DNA of 64,000 nt from the NCBI RefSeq assembly GCF_001654495.1, contig NZ_CP015849.1, positions 4,997,501 through 5,061,500 of the forward strand. Reading direction: 5' to 3'. This DNA comes from Streptomyces sp. SAT1. Its GTDB lineage: Bacteria > Actinomycetota > Actinomycetes > Streptomycetales > Streptomycetaceae. Below are positions 8,587 through 18,600 of the stretch, in pieces (within the stretch, counting starts at the first letter, position 1; the number at the start of each line of letters is the position of its first letter). A program made the translations under genes and the position numbers. Below the pieces are notes generated by a model. It saw only the letters and a program-made list of their open reading frames with translations, had not been told where the DNA came from and did no database searches.

Positions 8587-8606
8587 GGGGGCAGTGGTCG
8601 TCGGCT

Positions 8607-8648
8607 TGCCGCCCCGCCCGCGGGAGAATCATGGAGGCCGGGGCGGCA
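8607..8648. terminator. Inverted repeat between convergent genes
   Basis: TGCCGCCCCG (8607-8616) and CGGGGCGGCA (8639-8648) are exact complements with a 22-base loop, placed 20 bases after the stop at 8586. Likely the terminator of the upstream gene. Confidence 0.5.
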
Positions 8649-8712
8649 GGCCCTCCGGCGGCGGCCCGCCGCCGGTCCAGCCCGGCCCGGCCGGTCCGCC
8701 GCCGACGCCGTG

Positions 8713-8773
8713 CGGCCGGTCCGGCACGTCCGGTCCGCCGCTGATCCGGCCCGGCCGGTCCGGCACGTCCGGT
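8713..8773. repeat. 22-bp direct repeat abutting a stop codon
   Basis: The same 22 bases, beginning CGGCCGGTCCGGCACG, occur at 8713-8734 and 8752-8773 (period 39). The second copy ends directly against the stop codon of the oxidoreductase gene (8774-8776, minus strand). Probably a slipped-strand duplication; it may add to termination. Confidence 0.75.
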
Positions 8774-9802
8774 TCAGCGCAGCCGGGGGAGCACCTCGGC
8801 GCCCAGCCGGCGTACGGTCTCCTCGGTCGCGGCCAGCTCGCCGGAGCCCTCGACGAGCAGGGCGAAGCGGGAGATGCCGGTGCGCTCGGCGGTCGCCGCC
8901 AGACGGTCGGCGCACCGCTGCGGGCTGCCCACCGGGTGCAGGGCGCAGAGCATCTCCGTGTAGGCCAGCGGATCACGCATCCGGCGGCTGCGGCCGTCCA
9001 CGGTCACATGCGCGTCCAGTCCCTGTTTCAGCCATCCCGGCATGGCCTTCAGCAGCGTCTCCGCGGCGTCGGCGTCGCGGTCCGCGATGTGGCAGACGCC
9101 CGCCGAGACATGGCCCGCGTCGGCGATCCGCTCCTCCGGACGCCCGGCGGCCCGCGCGCAGCGCCGCCACAGCGCGACCATCTCCGCCTTCTCCTCGTCG
9201 CCCGCGTGCATCCCGAGCAGCATCGGCAGCCCGCGCTCGGCGGCCAGCCGCACGCTCGCCGGGGAGGTGCAGGCGACGACGACCTCGGGCCCCGGGGTCT
9301 CGGTCAGCGCCTCGTCCGGCCGGGGCACCACGGCCACCTCTCGGAAGGCGAACCGCTCCCCGTCGGCCGCCACCGACGGCTCGCGCAGCCAGCGCAGCAG
9401 CAGGTCGAGCGACTCCGGGAACCCCGACTCGTACGCCGCGAGGCCCGCCCCGAAGACCTCCAGGTCCACCCAGGGCCCGCCGCGGCCCACGCCCAGCGAG
9501 AACCGCCCGCCGCTCGTCAGATGCAGCAGCGCGGCCTGCTCGCCGAGCGCGACCGGATGGACGGTGGGCAGCACGCTCACCGCGGTCCCGACGCGCAGCC
9601 GGCGGGTGCGGCCGAGCAGCAGCGCGGCCAGGGTGATGGCCGACGGGCACGTCCCGTACGGTACGAAGTGGTGCTCGGCGAGCCAGACCGCGTCCAGGCC
9701 GGCCTCCTCGGCGACCTCGGCGGTGCGGACCGCGCGGTGCAGCGCCTCCCCCTGGCCCTGCCCGGGGAACTGGGCCGCCAACACGAAACTTCCTACGCGC
9801 AT
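8774..9802 (-). CDS. LLM-class (luciferase-like) flavin-dependent oxidoreductase
   Basis: A 342-residue TIM-barrel protein of the bacterial luciferase-like monooxygenase family, which uses FMNH2 or F420 to oxidise small molecules. N-terminal MRVGSFVLAAQFPGQ, then VAEEAGLDAVWLAEHHFVPYG (the conserved EHH motif), LRVGTAVSVLPTVHPVALGEQ and GRFSLGVGRGGPWVDLEVFG, all family signatures. The C-terminal half ends in a typical helix (EETVRRLGAEVLPRLR). The substrate and the choice between FMN and F420 cannot be told. Single gene, start ATG 9802. Confidence 0.9.
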   Translation of the reverse strand: MRVGSFVLAAQFPGQGQGEALHRAVRTAEVAEEAGLDAVWLAEHHFVPYGTCPSAITLAALLLGRTRRLRVGTAVSVLPTVHPVALGEQAALLHLTSGGRFSLGVGRGGPWVDLEVFGAGLAAYESGFPESLDLLLRWLREPSVAADGERFAFREVAVVPRPDEALTETPGPEVVVACTSPASVRLAAERGLPMLLGMHAGDEEKAEMVALWRRCARAAGRPEERIADAGHVSAGVCHIADRDADAAETLLKAMPGWLKQGLDAHVTVDGRSRRMRDPLAYTEMLCALHPVGSPQRCADRLAATAERTGISRFALLVEGSGELAATEETVRRLGAEVLPRLR

Positions 9803-10036
9803 CGCTCTTCCTGCTTCCTCGGCTCCGACGCGGAGCTCCCCCACGCGGCATAACCGTCCGACACGTGCCCAGGACACGGCTTGGCGGAGGGATTTCCGGA
9901 TTGTCTGCGGAATTGACCGTTCCGGAGAGCGACTTGGGCGGTTCGGCGGGCAATCCGGTTCTTTGCGTGTCCGCTCGGCGGCGCCGCGTACGCTGGAGTC
10001 ATCCCGTTCCCTTCGCAGAACCCGGTGAGGTGTCCC

Positions 10037-10369
10037 GTGTCCCCGCGTCGCAACCGTCCCAAAGGTCCTGGCTCCCCGGGCCGGAGCGCCGAGGACGACG
10101 CGGCGAGCCGCTACGGGGGCTGGCAGTCCACCGAGAGCTGGCAGGGCGAGGAGTGGTGCGTACGCCATGTCGCGGGCGCCGGCACGGCCGGCAAGACCTA
10201 CCGCTGCCCGGGGTGCGACCAGCTGATCGGCCCCGGCGTCCCGCACGTGGTCGCCTGGCCCGAGTACGCGGGCGTGGACGACCGCCGCCACTGGCACAAG
10301 GCCTGCTGGAACGCGAAGGACCGCCGCACCACGCGGGTGCGGCGGTCCCGGGACGCGCCGAGGTTCTGA
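10037..10369 (+). CDS. Small basic protein with Zn-ribbon-like motif
   Basis: A 110-residue protein. The N-terminus is basic and disordered (SPRRNRPKGPGSPGR), followed by a folded core with YRCPGCDQLI, VVAWPE, and RRHWHKACW. The Cys-X2-Cys and His-X3-Cys pairs could bind one zinc, as in an HNH-like or zinc-ribbon fold. No catalytic assignment is possible. The GTG at 10037 is preferred over the in-frame GTG at 10025 because GGTGAGG lies 6 bases before it. It is convergent with the ABC permease gene 26 bases downstream. Confidence 0.75.
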   Translation: MSPRRNRPKGPGSPGRSAEDDAASRYGGWQSTESWQGEEWCVRHVAGAGTAGKTYRCPGCDQLIGPGVPHVVAWPEYAGVDDRRHWHKACWNAKDRRTTRVRRSRDAPRF

Positions 10370-10395
10370 GGCCCAGAGGGATCCCGTACGGCTTG

Positions 10396-11280
10396 CTACA
10401 CGTCCCGCTCCCGCAGCAGCGCCCAGGCGCCGGCGCCGACCACGGCGGTCACCCCGAGGATGATCCACAGCGGATCCCAGCCCGCCGGGCCGGAATCGCT
10501 CAGCGAGCTGGAGTAGAAGACACCGAGCTGGTTCGGGATGGAGTACTCGAACAGCGCGTTGCGCACCGACTCCAGCGAGCGCGTGAACATGAACAGCGCG
10601 ATGACCAGCGGCGCCAGCACCACCCCGATCATGATGGTGATGCCGCCCGCCGAGTGCCGCAGCACCGAGCCGATGAGCAGCGAGACCAGCCCCAGCAGCG
10701 CCAGGTAGAAGCTGACGCCGACCGTGGCCTTGAACCACTCCCCGCCGGTCGGCCGACGCGCGCCGCTGCCGTCCAGCATCGCCGTCTGGGCGACCGCGAC
10801 CAGCGCGGTGCACACCAGCGTGATGACGAAGGAGAGCAGGAAGAACACCAGGGCCTTCGCCACCAGCACCCGGCCCCGGCTGGGACAGGCGGTCATGGTG
10901 GTGCGGATCATGCCGGTGCCGTACTCGGAGGCGGTGGTCAGCACGCCGAGCGTGATGATGCAGATGCTGCCCAGGAGCACCCCGATGAAGCCCAGCGTCA
11001 GTACGTTGTCGTCGCCGGACATGTCGGCGGAGGAGTGCGCGACGACCGCGCCGACCAGCAGCCCGACGCCGACCACCAGCACGATGAACACACCCAGCGT
11101 CCACATCGTGGAGCGCACCGACTTGATCTTCGTCCACTCCGAGGCGAGCGCGTGCCCCAGATGCGTCCGCACGACCGGGATCGGCGAGGTGTAACCGGGC
11201 TGGACGGACGGTGCGGAGGGTGCCCCCGCCTGCCAGGCGGGCTGCGGAGTCGGCGGCATCGGAGTCTGCGGCGTGCTCAT
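10396..11280 (-). CDS. ABC transporter permease (second pair)
   Basis: A 294-residue membrane protein. A Pro/Gln/Ala-rich cytoplasmic tail of about 35 residues precedes LASEWTKIKSVRSTMWTL, the start of the fold shared with the paralogue at 12647-13417 (RSEWTKIRSVASTVWTL). Six hydrophobic segments follow, with the marker SEYGTGMIRTTMTACPSRGRVLVAKA between spans 2 and 3. Its ATG overlaps the TGA of the upstream ATPase gene by 4 bases, so translation is coupled. Members of this family are often linked to export of lipids or antimicrobial peptides; the substrate here is unknown. Confidence 0.88.
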   Translation of the reverse strand: MSTPQTPMPPTPQPAWQAGAPSAPSVQPGYTSPIPVVRTHLGHALASEWTKIKSVRSTMWTLGVFIVLVVGVGLLVGAVVAHSSADMSGDDNVLTLGFIGVLLGSICIITLGVLTTASEYGTGMIRTTMTACPSRGRVLVAKALVFFLLSFVITLVCTALVAVAQTAMLDGSGARRPTGGEWFKATVGVSFYLALLGLVSLLIGSVLRHSAGGITIMIGVVLAPLVIALFMFTRSLESVRNALFEYSIPNQLGVFYSSSLSDSGPAGWDPLWIILGVTAVVGAGAWALLRERDV

Positions 11281-12491
11281 CGGGCGTCCTCGGACTGGGT
11301 GACGTCTGCTGCGGGTGCGGGTGCGGGTGCGGGTGCCGGTGCCGGTGCGGCGGCCGGTGCCGTGGCGGGCGGGGCCGGGGCCTGGGCGGCACCCGCGTAC
11401 GGGTTCGGCGCCCCCGCGCCCGCGTACGGCCGGGGCGGGCCGCCGTAGGGGCCCGCGGCGGGCTGCGCCTGGGGCGGCGGCGGGGCGTACCAGCCGGGCT
11501 GGCCCTGGCCCGGCACCGGCACCGGCGGCTGCGCGCCGGGCGGCAGGGGCTGCATCAGACCGGACTTGGCGTCGGTCGTCGAGCGGTAGTCGACCACCGA
11601 CTGCGTCATCCGCATGTACGCCTCCTCCAGGGAGGCCTGGTGCGGGGACAGCTCCCACAGCCGGACGCCGGCCTCGTGCGCGAGGTCGCTGATGCGGGAC
11701 AGCGCCAGCCCCGTCACCCGCAGCGCGCCGTCCTGCTCGGGCAGCACCTGCCCGCCCGCGCCGGTCAGCGCGGACGACAGCTTCTCCCGCTGCCGCGGCT
11801 CGGCGTCGGGGACCCGGACCCGGGCGAAGTCGGCGGAGTTCGCGGAGATGAAGTCCGTCACACTCATGTCGGCGAGGAGCTGCCCACGCCCGATGACGAT
11901 CAGATGGTCCGCGGTCAGCGCCATCTCGCTCATCAGATGCGAGGAGACGAACACCGTCCGGCCCTCGGCGGCCAGCGACTTCATCAGGTTGCGCACCCAG
12001 AGGATGCCCTCCGGGTCGAGGCCGTTGACCGGCTCGTCGAAGAGCAGCACCTGTGGATCGCCCAGCAGCGCCGCCGCGATGCCGAGCCGCTGCCCCATGC
12101 CGAGCGAGAAGCCCTTGGAGCGCCGGCGGGCCACCTCCTGGAGACCGACCACGCCCAGCACCTCGTCCACCCGGCGGGCCGGGATGCCCGACAGCTGCGC
12201 CAGCGACAGCAGGTGGTTGCGGGCGGTCCGGCCGCCGTGCACCGCCTTGGCGTCCAGCAGGGCGCCCACCTGGCGCGGAGCGTTGGGCAGCCGCCGGTAG
12301 GGATAGCCGCCGATCGTCACCGAGCCCGCGGTCGGGTTGTCCAGGCCGAGGATCATCCGCATGGTCGTCGACTTGCCCGAGCCGTTCGGCCCGAGGAAGC
12401 CGGTGACGGCACCGGGCCGTACCTGGAAGGAGAGGTTGGATACGGCGGTCTTGGCGCCGTAGCGCTTGGTCAGGCCGACTGCCTCGATCAT
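11277..12491 (-). CDS. ABC transporter ATP-binding protein with Pro/Ala-rich tail (second pair)
   Basis: A 404-residue ATPase. Walker A GPNGSGKSTT (near residue 37), signature SLGMGQRLGIAAALLG (LSLGMGQ type), Walker B VLLFDEPVNGLDPEG and switch His in VSSHLMSEM. It is closely related to the ATPase at 13421-14425, indicating a tandem duplication. Unlike that paralogue it has a tail of about 90 residues rich in Pro, Ala, Gly and Tyr, ending in an Ala-Pro repeat encoded by a hexanucleotide array. Start ATG 12491 (MIEAVGLTKRYG) is set by homology; an in-frame extension to 12542 is unsupported. Confidence 0.9.
   Translation of the reverse strand: MIEAVGLTKRYGAKTAVSNLSFQVRPGAVTGFLGPNGSGKSTTMRMILGLDNPTAGSVTIGGYPYRRLPNAPRQVGALLDAKAVHGGRTARNHLLSLAQLSGIPARRVDEVLGVVGLQEVARRRSKGFSLGMGQRLGIAAALLGDPQVLLFDEPVNGLDPEGILWVRNLMKSLAAEGRTVFVSSHLMSEMALTADHLIVIGRGQLLADMSVTDFISANSADFARVRVPDAEPRQREKLSSALTGAGGQVLPEQDGALRVTGLALSRISDLAHEAGVRLWELSPHQASLEEAYMRMTQSVVDYRSTTDAKSGLMQPLPPGAQPPVPVPGQGQPGWYAPPPPQAQPAAGPYGGPPRPYAGAGAPNPYAGAAQAPAPPATAPAAAPAPAPAPAPAPAADVTQSEDAR
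11311..11346. repeat. Hexanucleotide tandem repeat inside the ATPase tail
   Basis: Six consecutive 6-bp units, four GCGGGT then two GCCGGT, encode on the minus strand an Ala-Pro dipeptide repeat. Such an array can change length by slippage without a frameshift, so the tail length may vary between strains. Confidence 0.8.
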
Positions 12492-12646
12492 GCTCCGGTC
12501 CCATCGGAAGGTTGCTGTCCCAGGTTCAGGACAGCGGGGCACACGCCCCCGTAAGGCTTAGGAGCTTATCCGGGCGCTGACGGTTCCGGCCAAAAGAAGG
12601 TAAAGCCAGGGCGGCCCGGTACGTCAGGATCTGCGGTGTTCCGTCC

Positions 12647-13417
12647 TCAGGCGTCCCGCCTGCGCAGCAGCGCGTAGCCGGCCGCGAGCGCCGCGATCAC
12701 CCACAGCGCCATGATGCCGAGACCGCCCCAGGGACCGTAGGGGGTGTCGTCGCCGACCCGGGGGAGGACCCGCAGGATGCGGCTGCCCGCCTGGTCCGGC
12801 AGGTACTGGCCGACCTTCTTCGTCGCCGAGACATTGCCCAGGATGTTGGAGATCAGGAAGAAGAACGGCATCAGGATGCCCAGCGACAGCAGCGGGGAGC
12901 GCAGCATCACCGCGACCGCCATCGAGAACACCGCGATCAGCGTCATGTAGAGGCCGCCGCCGATGACCGCGCCCAGCACACCGGGCGCGGTGATCGAGGT
13001 CCGCAGCGGGCCGAGCATCGCCTGCCCGAGGAAGAACGCGGCGAAGCTGGTGGCCATGCCGACCAGCAGCGCCAGGGCCGCGGCGACGGCCACCTTGCTC
13101 GCCAGGAACGCCCCGCGCCGCGGCACCGCGGCCAGTGAGGTGCGGATCATGCCGGTGCTGTACTCGTTGGACACCACCAGCACCCCGAACACGATCATCG
13201 CGAGCTGTCCGATGGTCATGCCCGCGAAGCTGACGAAGGTCGGGTCGAAGGAGAGCCGCTCCCGCGCGGGCATGTTCCCGAACTCGTTGCGCGAGAGCGC
13301 CGAGATCAGCATGCCCAGCGCGAGGGTGACGACCACGGCGAGGGACAGCGTCCACACCGTCGACGCCACCGACCGGATCTTCGTCCACTCCGAGCGGATC
13401 ACCTGGGTCGCCGCCAT
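12647..13417 (-). CDS. ABC transporter permease (first pair)
   Basis: A 256-residue integral membrane protein, partner of the ATPase 3 bases upstream. It begins with VIRSEWTKIRSVASTVWTL, has six hydrophobic spans and carries SNEYSTGMIRTSLAAVPRRGAFLASK, the same marker as its paralogue at 10396-11280. The C-terminus ends with the dibasic LLRRRDA, like the LLRERDV of the paralogue. The four genes at 10396-14425 thus look like a duplicated ATPase-permease unit. Substrate unknown. Confidence 0.88.
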   Translation of the reverse strand: MAATQVIRSEWTKIRSVASTVWTLSLAVVVTLALGMLISALSRNEFGNMPARERLSFDPTFVSFAGMTIGQLAMIVFGVLVVSNEYSTGMIRTSLAAVPRRGAFLASKVAVAAALALLVGMATSFAAFFLGQAMLGPLRTSITAPGVLGAVIGGGLYMTLIAVFSMAVAVMLRSPLLSLGILMPFFFLISNILGNVSATKKVGQYLPDQAGSRILRVLPRVGDDTPYGPWGGLGIMALWVIAALAAGYALLRRRDA

Positions 13418-13420
13418 GTC

Positions 13421-14425
13421 TCAGCCCTCCACCGTCGTCGGCGCCGCGTCCCGTACGGTCCCCTCGGGCGGCGGCCCGGTCCGCGTGCTCCAGTCCGCGC
13501 CCCACGGCCGCTCGGCCGGCTCCGCGTGCGCGTGGTACTCCACCGACGAGGCGGTCAGCCGCATGAACGCCTCCTCCAGCGAGGACTGCCGGCTGCTCAG
13601 CTCGTGCAGCACCACCTGGTGGCGGGCGGCCAGCTCACCGATCTCCTCCGACCGGCCGCCGTCCACCTCCAGCGCCCCGTCACCGCCCTGCACGGCCTGG
13701 ATCCCGGCCCGGTGCAGCGCGTCCAGCAGCCGTTCCCGGTCGGGGGTGCGGACCCGGACGTGGGAGCGCGAGTTGCGCGCGATGAAGTCCGCCATGGAGG
13801 TGTCCGCCAGCAGCCGCCCCTGCCCGATGACCACGAGGTGGTCGGCGGTCAGCGCCATCTCGCTCATCAGGTGCGAGGAGACGAAGACCGTACGGCCCTC
13901 GGTGGCCAGCGACCGCATCAGAGAGCGGATCCAGTGGATGCCCTCCGGGTCCAGCCCGTTGACCGGCTCGTCGAACATCAGGATCCGCGGATCGCCCAGC
14001 AGCGCGCCCGCGATGCCCAGGCGCTGGCTCATGCCGAGCGAGAACCCCTTCGCCTTCTTCCGGGCCACCGCCGCCAGACCCACCGTCTCCAGCACCTCGT
14101 GCACCCGGCGCTCGGGGATGCCGTTGCTCTGCGCCAGGCACAGCAGATGGTGGTAGGCGCTGCGCCCGCCGTGCACGGCCTTGGCGTCCAGCAGGGCGCC
14201 GATGTACGTCAGCGGGTCCGTCAGCTCGTGGTAGTGCCGGCCGTCGATGCGCACGTCTCCGCCGGTGGGGTGATCGAGACCCAGGATCATCCGCATGGTC
14301 GTCGACTTCCCGGCCCCGTTGGGCCCCAGGAAACCGGTGACGGTGCCCGGCCGCACCGTGAACGTGAGGTCGTCGACCGCCACCTTCTCGCCGTAGCGCT
14401 TGGTCAGCCCCGCCAGTTCGATCAT
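13421..14425 (-). CDS. ABC transporter ATP-binding protein (first pair)
   Basis: A 334-residue ATPase starting MIELAGLTKRYGEKVAV. Walker A GPNGAGKSTT (near residue 37), LSLGMGQ-type signature (GFSLGMSQRLGIAGALLG), Walker B ILMFDEPVNGLDPEG and switch SSHLMSEM. It lies upstream of its permease with a 3-base gap, so they are one operon; the downstream ATPase/permease pair follows after 155 bases and may be transcribed with them. The C-terminal accessory domain (TPDRERLLDALHRAG, LEEAFMRLT) is shared with the other copy. It probably forms the energy unit for peptide or lipid export. Confidence 0.9.
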   Translation of the reverse strand: MIELAGLTKRYGEKVAVDDLTFTVRPGTVTGFLGPNGAGKSTTMRMILGLDHPTGGDVRIDGRHYHELTDPLTYIGALLDAKAVHGGRSAYHHLLCLAQSNGIPERRVHEVLETVGLAAVARKKAKGFSLGMSQRLGIAGALLGDPRILMFDEPVNGLDPEGIHWIRSLMRSLATEGRTVFVSSHLMSEMALTADHLVVIGQGRLLADTSMADFIARNSRSHVRVRTPDRERLLDALHRAGIQAVQGGDGALEVDGGRSEEIGELAARHQVVLHELSSRQSSLEEAFMRLTASSVEYHAHAEPAERPWGADWSTRTGPPPEGTVRDAAPTTVEG

Positions 14426-14446
14426 GCGGCCACGCTAAGGGCGCGC

Positions 14447-14482
14447 CGAGCCCCCCGCCACCGGAAGGCGACGGGGGGCTCG
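14447..14482 (-). terminator. Hairpin between filP and the ABC operon
   Basis: CGAGCCCCCCG (14447-14457) and its exact complement (14472-14482) form an 11-bp stem with a 14-base loop, located in the 125-base gap downstream of filP. Probable filP terminator. Confidence 0.65.
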
Positions 14483-14550
14483 ACGGCGACCGGCCCCGCG
14501 ACGGAGGGCGGCCGAGCCGCCGCCCCGGTCCACCGGGTCTGCCTCTGCGC

Positions 14551-15486
14551 CTACCGGGTCTGCTGGGCGGGGACCCCGCGGGAGACCGGCTCGTCCTCGG
14601 CGGGGGTGCCCGCCGCGGCCACCGCGGCACCGGTCAGCGTCGCCAGCATCTCGCGGACGTTCGTCAGCTGGGCGTTGATCGAGTCGCGGCGGTTGGTCAG
14701 CGCCGCGAGCTCGCGCTCGGACTCCGAACGGATCCGGTCCGCCTTGGCGTTGGCGTCGGCCACGATGTCCTCGGCCTGGCGCTGCGCCGTCTCCACGGTC
14801 TGCCGGGCCCGGCGCTCGGCGTCGGTGCGCAGCTTCTCCGCCTCCAGACGCAGCTGCTCCGCGCGGTGCTCGATCTCCGCGAGGCGCTTCTCCGCCTTCT
14901 GCTGTCGCGACGCCAGGTCGCGCTCGGACTGCTCGCGGCGCTTGGCGAGGTTCGTCTCGAAGTCGGCGGCGGCCTGCGCGGCCTTGGCGCGGGTCTCCTC
15001 GAAGAGGGCGTCCGCCTCCTCGCGCTTGGACTGCGCGTCCTTCTGCGCCTCGCTGCGCAGCTGCGAGGCGTCGCTCTTGGCCTTCTCGACGATCCGGACG
15101 CCCTCGTCCTCGGCCTTGGCCTTGCGCTCGGAGGCGAAGGACTCGGCGTCGTTGCGGACCTGCTGGGCCGCCGACTCGGCCAGCTCGCGGTGCTGCTCGG
15201 CCGCGCGCCGTGCCTCCTCGCGCAGATCCTTGGCCTCCTCCTCGGCGAGGCGGAGGATCTTCTCGACGCGCGCGCCCAGACCGGCGTACGACGGCTCGGC
15301 GTCGGTGATCTGGGCCTGGGCGTTCTGCGTCTCTAGGTGGAGCTCCTCGATGCGCTTCTCCAGCGTGGTGACACGGGAGAGAGCCCTGTCATGGTCGGAG
15401 ACCAGCTTGGCGATGTAATCGTCCACCTGAGCGCGGTCGTACCCACGCCGCACATGCTCGAAGCCGTAGGGGGAAGTGTCGCTCAT
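14551..15486 (-). CDS. filP: FilP, intermediate-filament-like cytoskeletal coiled-coil protein
   Basis: FilP assembles into filaments below the hyphal tip, gives mechanical stability and interacts with DivIVA in Streptomyces. The 311-residue length matches the known protein of about 310 residues. The N-terminus has YGFEHVRRGYDRAQVDDYIAKL, the DivIVA-like GYDRxQVDxY motif, followed by long coiled-coil rod segments rich in Ala, Glu, Arg and Lys (about residues 30-285) and a short variable tail. It is directly downstream of scy on the same strand, as in other streptomycetes; the 206-base gap suggests a promoter of its own. Confidence 0.95.
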   Translation of the reverse strand: MSDTSPYGFEHVRRGYDRAQVDDYIAKLVSDHDRALSRVTTLEKRIEELHLETQNAQAQITDAEPSYAGLGARVEKILRLAEEEAKDLREEARRAAEQHRELAESAAQQVRNDAESFASERKAKAEDEGVRIVEKAKSDASQLRSEAQKDAQSKREEADALFEETRAKAAQAAADFETNLAKRREQSERDLASRQQKAEKRLAEIEHRAEQLRLEAEKLRTDAERRARQTVETAQRQAEDIVADANAKADRIRSESERELAALTNRRDSINAQLTNVREMLATLTGAAVAAAGTPAEDEPVSRGVPAQQTR

Positions 15487-15692
15487 GGGGTTCCTGTCGA
15501 ATGAGACCGGTGAGGTGATAGGTCGAATCCTAGGGGCCGAAGCGGTGTGTCATCGAGCGGATACGTGTTTGATCTGGAGAATGACACCTCTTTTGAGTGG
15601 CTGACCGCCGCAGCGCTTGCCAAGCACCACGGCGCACCCTTCGGAAGCTCCCCCGTGAGGCCCCGAATTCACCCTAAAGGCTAACCTTCTGA

Positions 15693-18600
15693 CTACCCCT
15701 CTGACGACTTCTCCCCGGAACGGGGCGCACCCACCGTCGCGCCCGCCCGGACCCCGGCGTCCTTCCCGGACCCCGGCGCCTCGAAGGACTCCAGCGCCTC
15801 CAGCACGTCCTGCACCCGGGAGATCTCGGCGTTGATGTCCTCGCGCCTGCGCACCAGGGTCTCCAGCTCGCGCTTGCCCTCCTCGACCGTGCGCCGCGCC
15901 TCCCGGACCGCCTCGGCCTTCAGCTCCTCGGCCTCCTTGGAGAGCTTGGCCTTCTTCTGCTCGGCCTCCTTGAGCAGCCCCTCGGCCTTCTTGACCGCGG
16001 CGATACGCACCTTGCCCGCCTCGGAGTTGGCGTCCGAGACGATCTCCTTGGCCTTCGCCTGCGCCTTCGCCAGCTGCTCCTCGGCCGCCTTGATCAGCGC
16101 GTCGCAGCGGTCCCCGGCCGACTTCATCGTGTCGGCCGCCTCCCGGCGGGCCCGCTCGTGCAGCTCCTCGATCTCCGAGGTGAGGCGCGTCCGCAGCTCC
16201 TCGGCGCGCTCCCGGATCTGGGTGGCGTCCCGGCGGGCCCCGACCAGCAGCTCGTCCGCGTCCGTACGGGCCTTCTCCACCGCGCTGTTGCCCTGGACCG
16301 TCGCCTCGGACAGGATCCGCTCGGCCTCCTGGCGGGCCGCGCCCACCATCGTATCGGCCTGCGCCTCCGCGTCCGCCTTGGACTTGACCGCGCTCGCCTG
16401 TGCCTCGGTGAGCAGCTTGTCGGCCTCCGCCGTGGTCTCGTTGATGAGCTTGTCGACCTGCTCGGCCGCCTCCGAACGCCGCTTGTTGGCGTCCTTGCGG
16501 GCCTCGTCCAGGGTCCGCTCGGCCTCCTCGCGGGCGGCCGTCACCAGCCGCTCGGCCTCCGCCGCCGCCTCCGCCTTCACCCGCTCGGAATCGGTACGGA
16601 TCCGCTCGGCCCGCGACTGCGCGGAGCCCACCGTCTCGGCGGCCTCGGCCCGCAGCCGCTCCGCGTCCCCGGTGGCGTCCGAGATCAGCTTCTCCGCCTT
16701 GGCGACGGACTCGGCCCGCACCCGGTCGGCCTCGGCCAGCGCCTCGGTGCGCACCCGCTCGGCCTCGGCCGCCGTCTCCGTGCGCAGCCGGTCGGCCTCG
16801 GCGACCGTGCCGGCCCGCAACTGGTCCGTCTCGGCGATCGTCTCCGTACGCAGCCGCTCGGCCTCGGCGATCGTCTCCGTCTGGAGCCGCTCGGCCTCCG
16901 CGCGCGCCTCGGAGATCAGCGTGTCCGCCTGCGTCGCCGCGTCCGAACGGATCCGGTTCGCGTCGTCCCGGGCGTCCGCACGCGTGCGCGTGGCGTCCTG
17001 CTCGGCCTGCGCGATCGTGTCCGACGCCTCGGTACGCACCCGCTGCGCGTGCTCGGAGACATCCGCGCGGACCCGCTCGGCCTCCGCGATGGCCTCGGAC
17101 ACCGTGCGCTCGGCGAGCGCCTTGGCGGCCTCCGTCTCCTCGCCCGCCTCGCGCCGCAGCCGGGCCGCGTCCTCGCTGGCCCGCTCCCGCTCGGCGTAGG
17201 CGTCGGCGCGGACCCGGTCCGCCTCCTCCTCGGCCTCCCGGCGCGTACGGTCCGCCGCGTGCTCGGCGGCCGAACGCAGCCCGGTGATCTCCTCCTGCGC
17301 CTGCTCGTGCAGCCCGGCCACGGAGTCCCGTACCTGCTGCGCGTGCGTCTCGGCGGCCGACACCATCTCGGTGGCCCGCCGGTCGGCCTCCTCCACCAGA
17401 CGGGTGGCCTCGGCCTGCGCCTCCTCCACCCGGCGGCGCGCCGACGCCAGCAGTTCCTCGGTCTGCTCGCGCGCCCGCTCCCGCTCCTGGTCGGCCTCCT
17501 GGCGGGCCGAACCGAGCAGTTCCTCGGCCTCGCGGCGGCGCCGGGCGGACTCCTCCTGCGCGGCGGCCAGCGCCTCGGACGCCTCCGCGCCCAGCCGCTC
17601 GGCGGCGGCCTGCGCCTCGGCGCGGACCCGGTCCGCGGTGTCCTGGGCCTCCGCCTTCAGCCGCTCCGCCTCCGCCGCGGCCTCCGAACGCAGCCGCACG
17701 GCCACGTTCTCGCCCTCGGCGCGGGACGCGGACGCGTCCGCCGCGGCCTCGTCGCGCAGCCGCTCGGCCTCCGTCTCGGCCTGCTCGCGCAGCGCCCGGA
17801 TCCGCTCGGCCGCCTCGGTGCGCAGCCGCTCGGCCTCCTCGGCGGCCTCCCGGCGCAGCCGCTCGCCCTCCGCGCGGGCGTCGGTGAGCGCCTGCTCGGC
17901 GGCGGCGTGGCGCTCCTCGGCCTCGGTGTGCAGCCGGGTCAGCTCCTCGGTGGCCTCGGCCTGCCGGGCCGCGAGCGCCCGCTCGGTCTCCTCGCGCAGC
18001 CCGGTCGCGGCCCGCTCGGCGTCCGCCTTCACCGACTCCGCGTGCTCGTCGGCCTCCGCGCGCAGCCGCTCGGCCTCCGCGCGGGCGCGCTCCAGCGTCT
18101 CCTCGGCCTGCCGGCGCAGCACCGTGGCGCGCTCGATGGCCTCGGTGCGGACCTTCTCGCTGTCCGCGCTCGCGCCGGCGCGCAGCTCGTCGGCGTCCGC
18201 CTTGGCCTTGGCGAGCAGCTCCTCGGCGGACTTCGCCGCCTCCTCGATCTGCGCCACGGCCTCGCGCCGGGCCTCGGCGCGGATCTTCTCGCCCTCGGCG
18301 ACCGCGTCGGAACGCAGCTGCTCGGCCTCGCCGCGCAGCCGCCGCGCCTCCTCCTGGAGCTCGACGGTCTTGGCGCGGTACTCCTTGGTGTCGTCCTTCG
18401 CCGCGCCCTTGAGCTCCTCGGCGATGTCGTGCGCCTCGGCGCGCAGCCGGTCCGCCTCGGCCTCCGCCTCGCCGCGGATCCGCTCGGCCTCCTCGGCGGC
18501 CGCCCTGGTGGTCCGCTTGGCGTTCTCGGACGCCTTGTCCAGCACCTCCTCGGCGGTCTTCGCCGCCTTGGACAGCTGGGTGGCGGTCTCCTCGGCGGTG

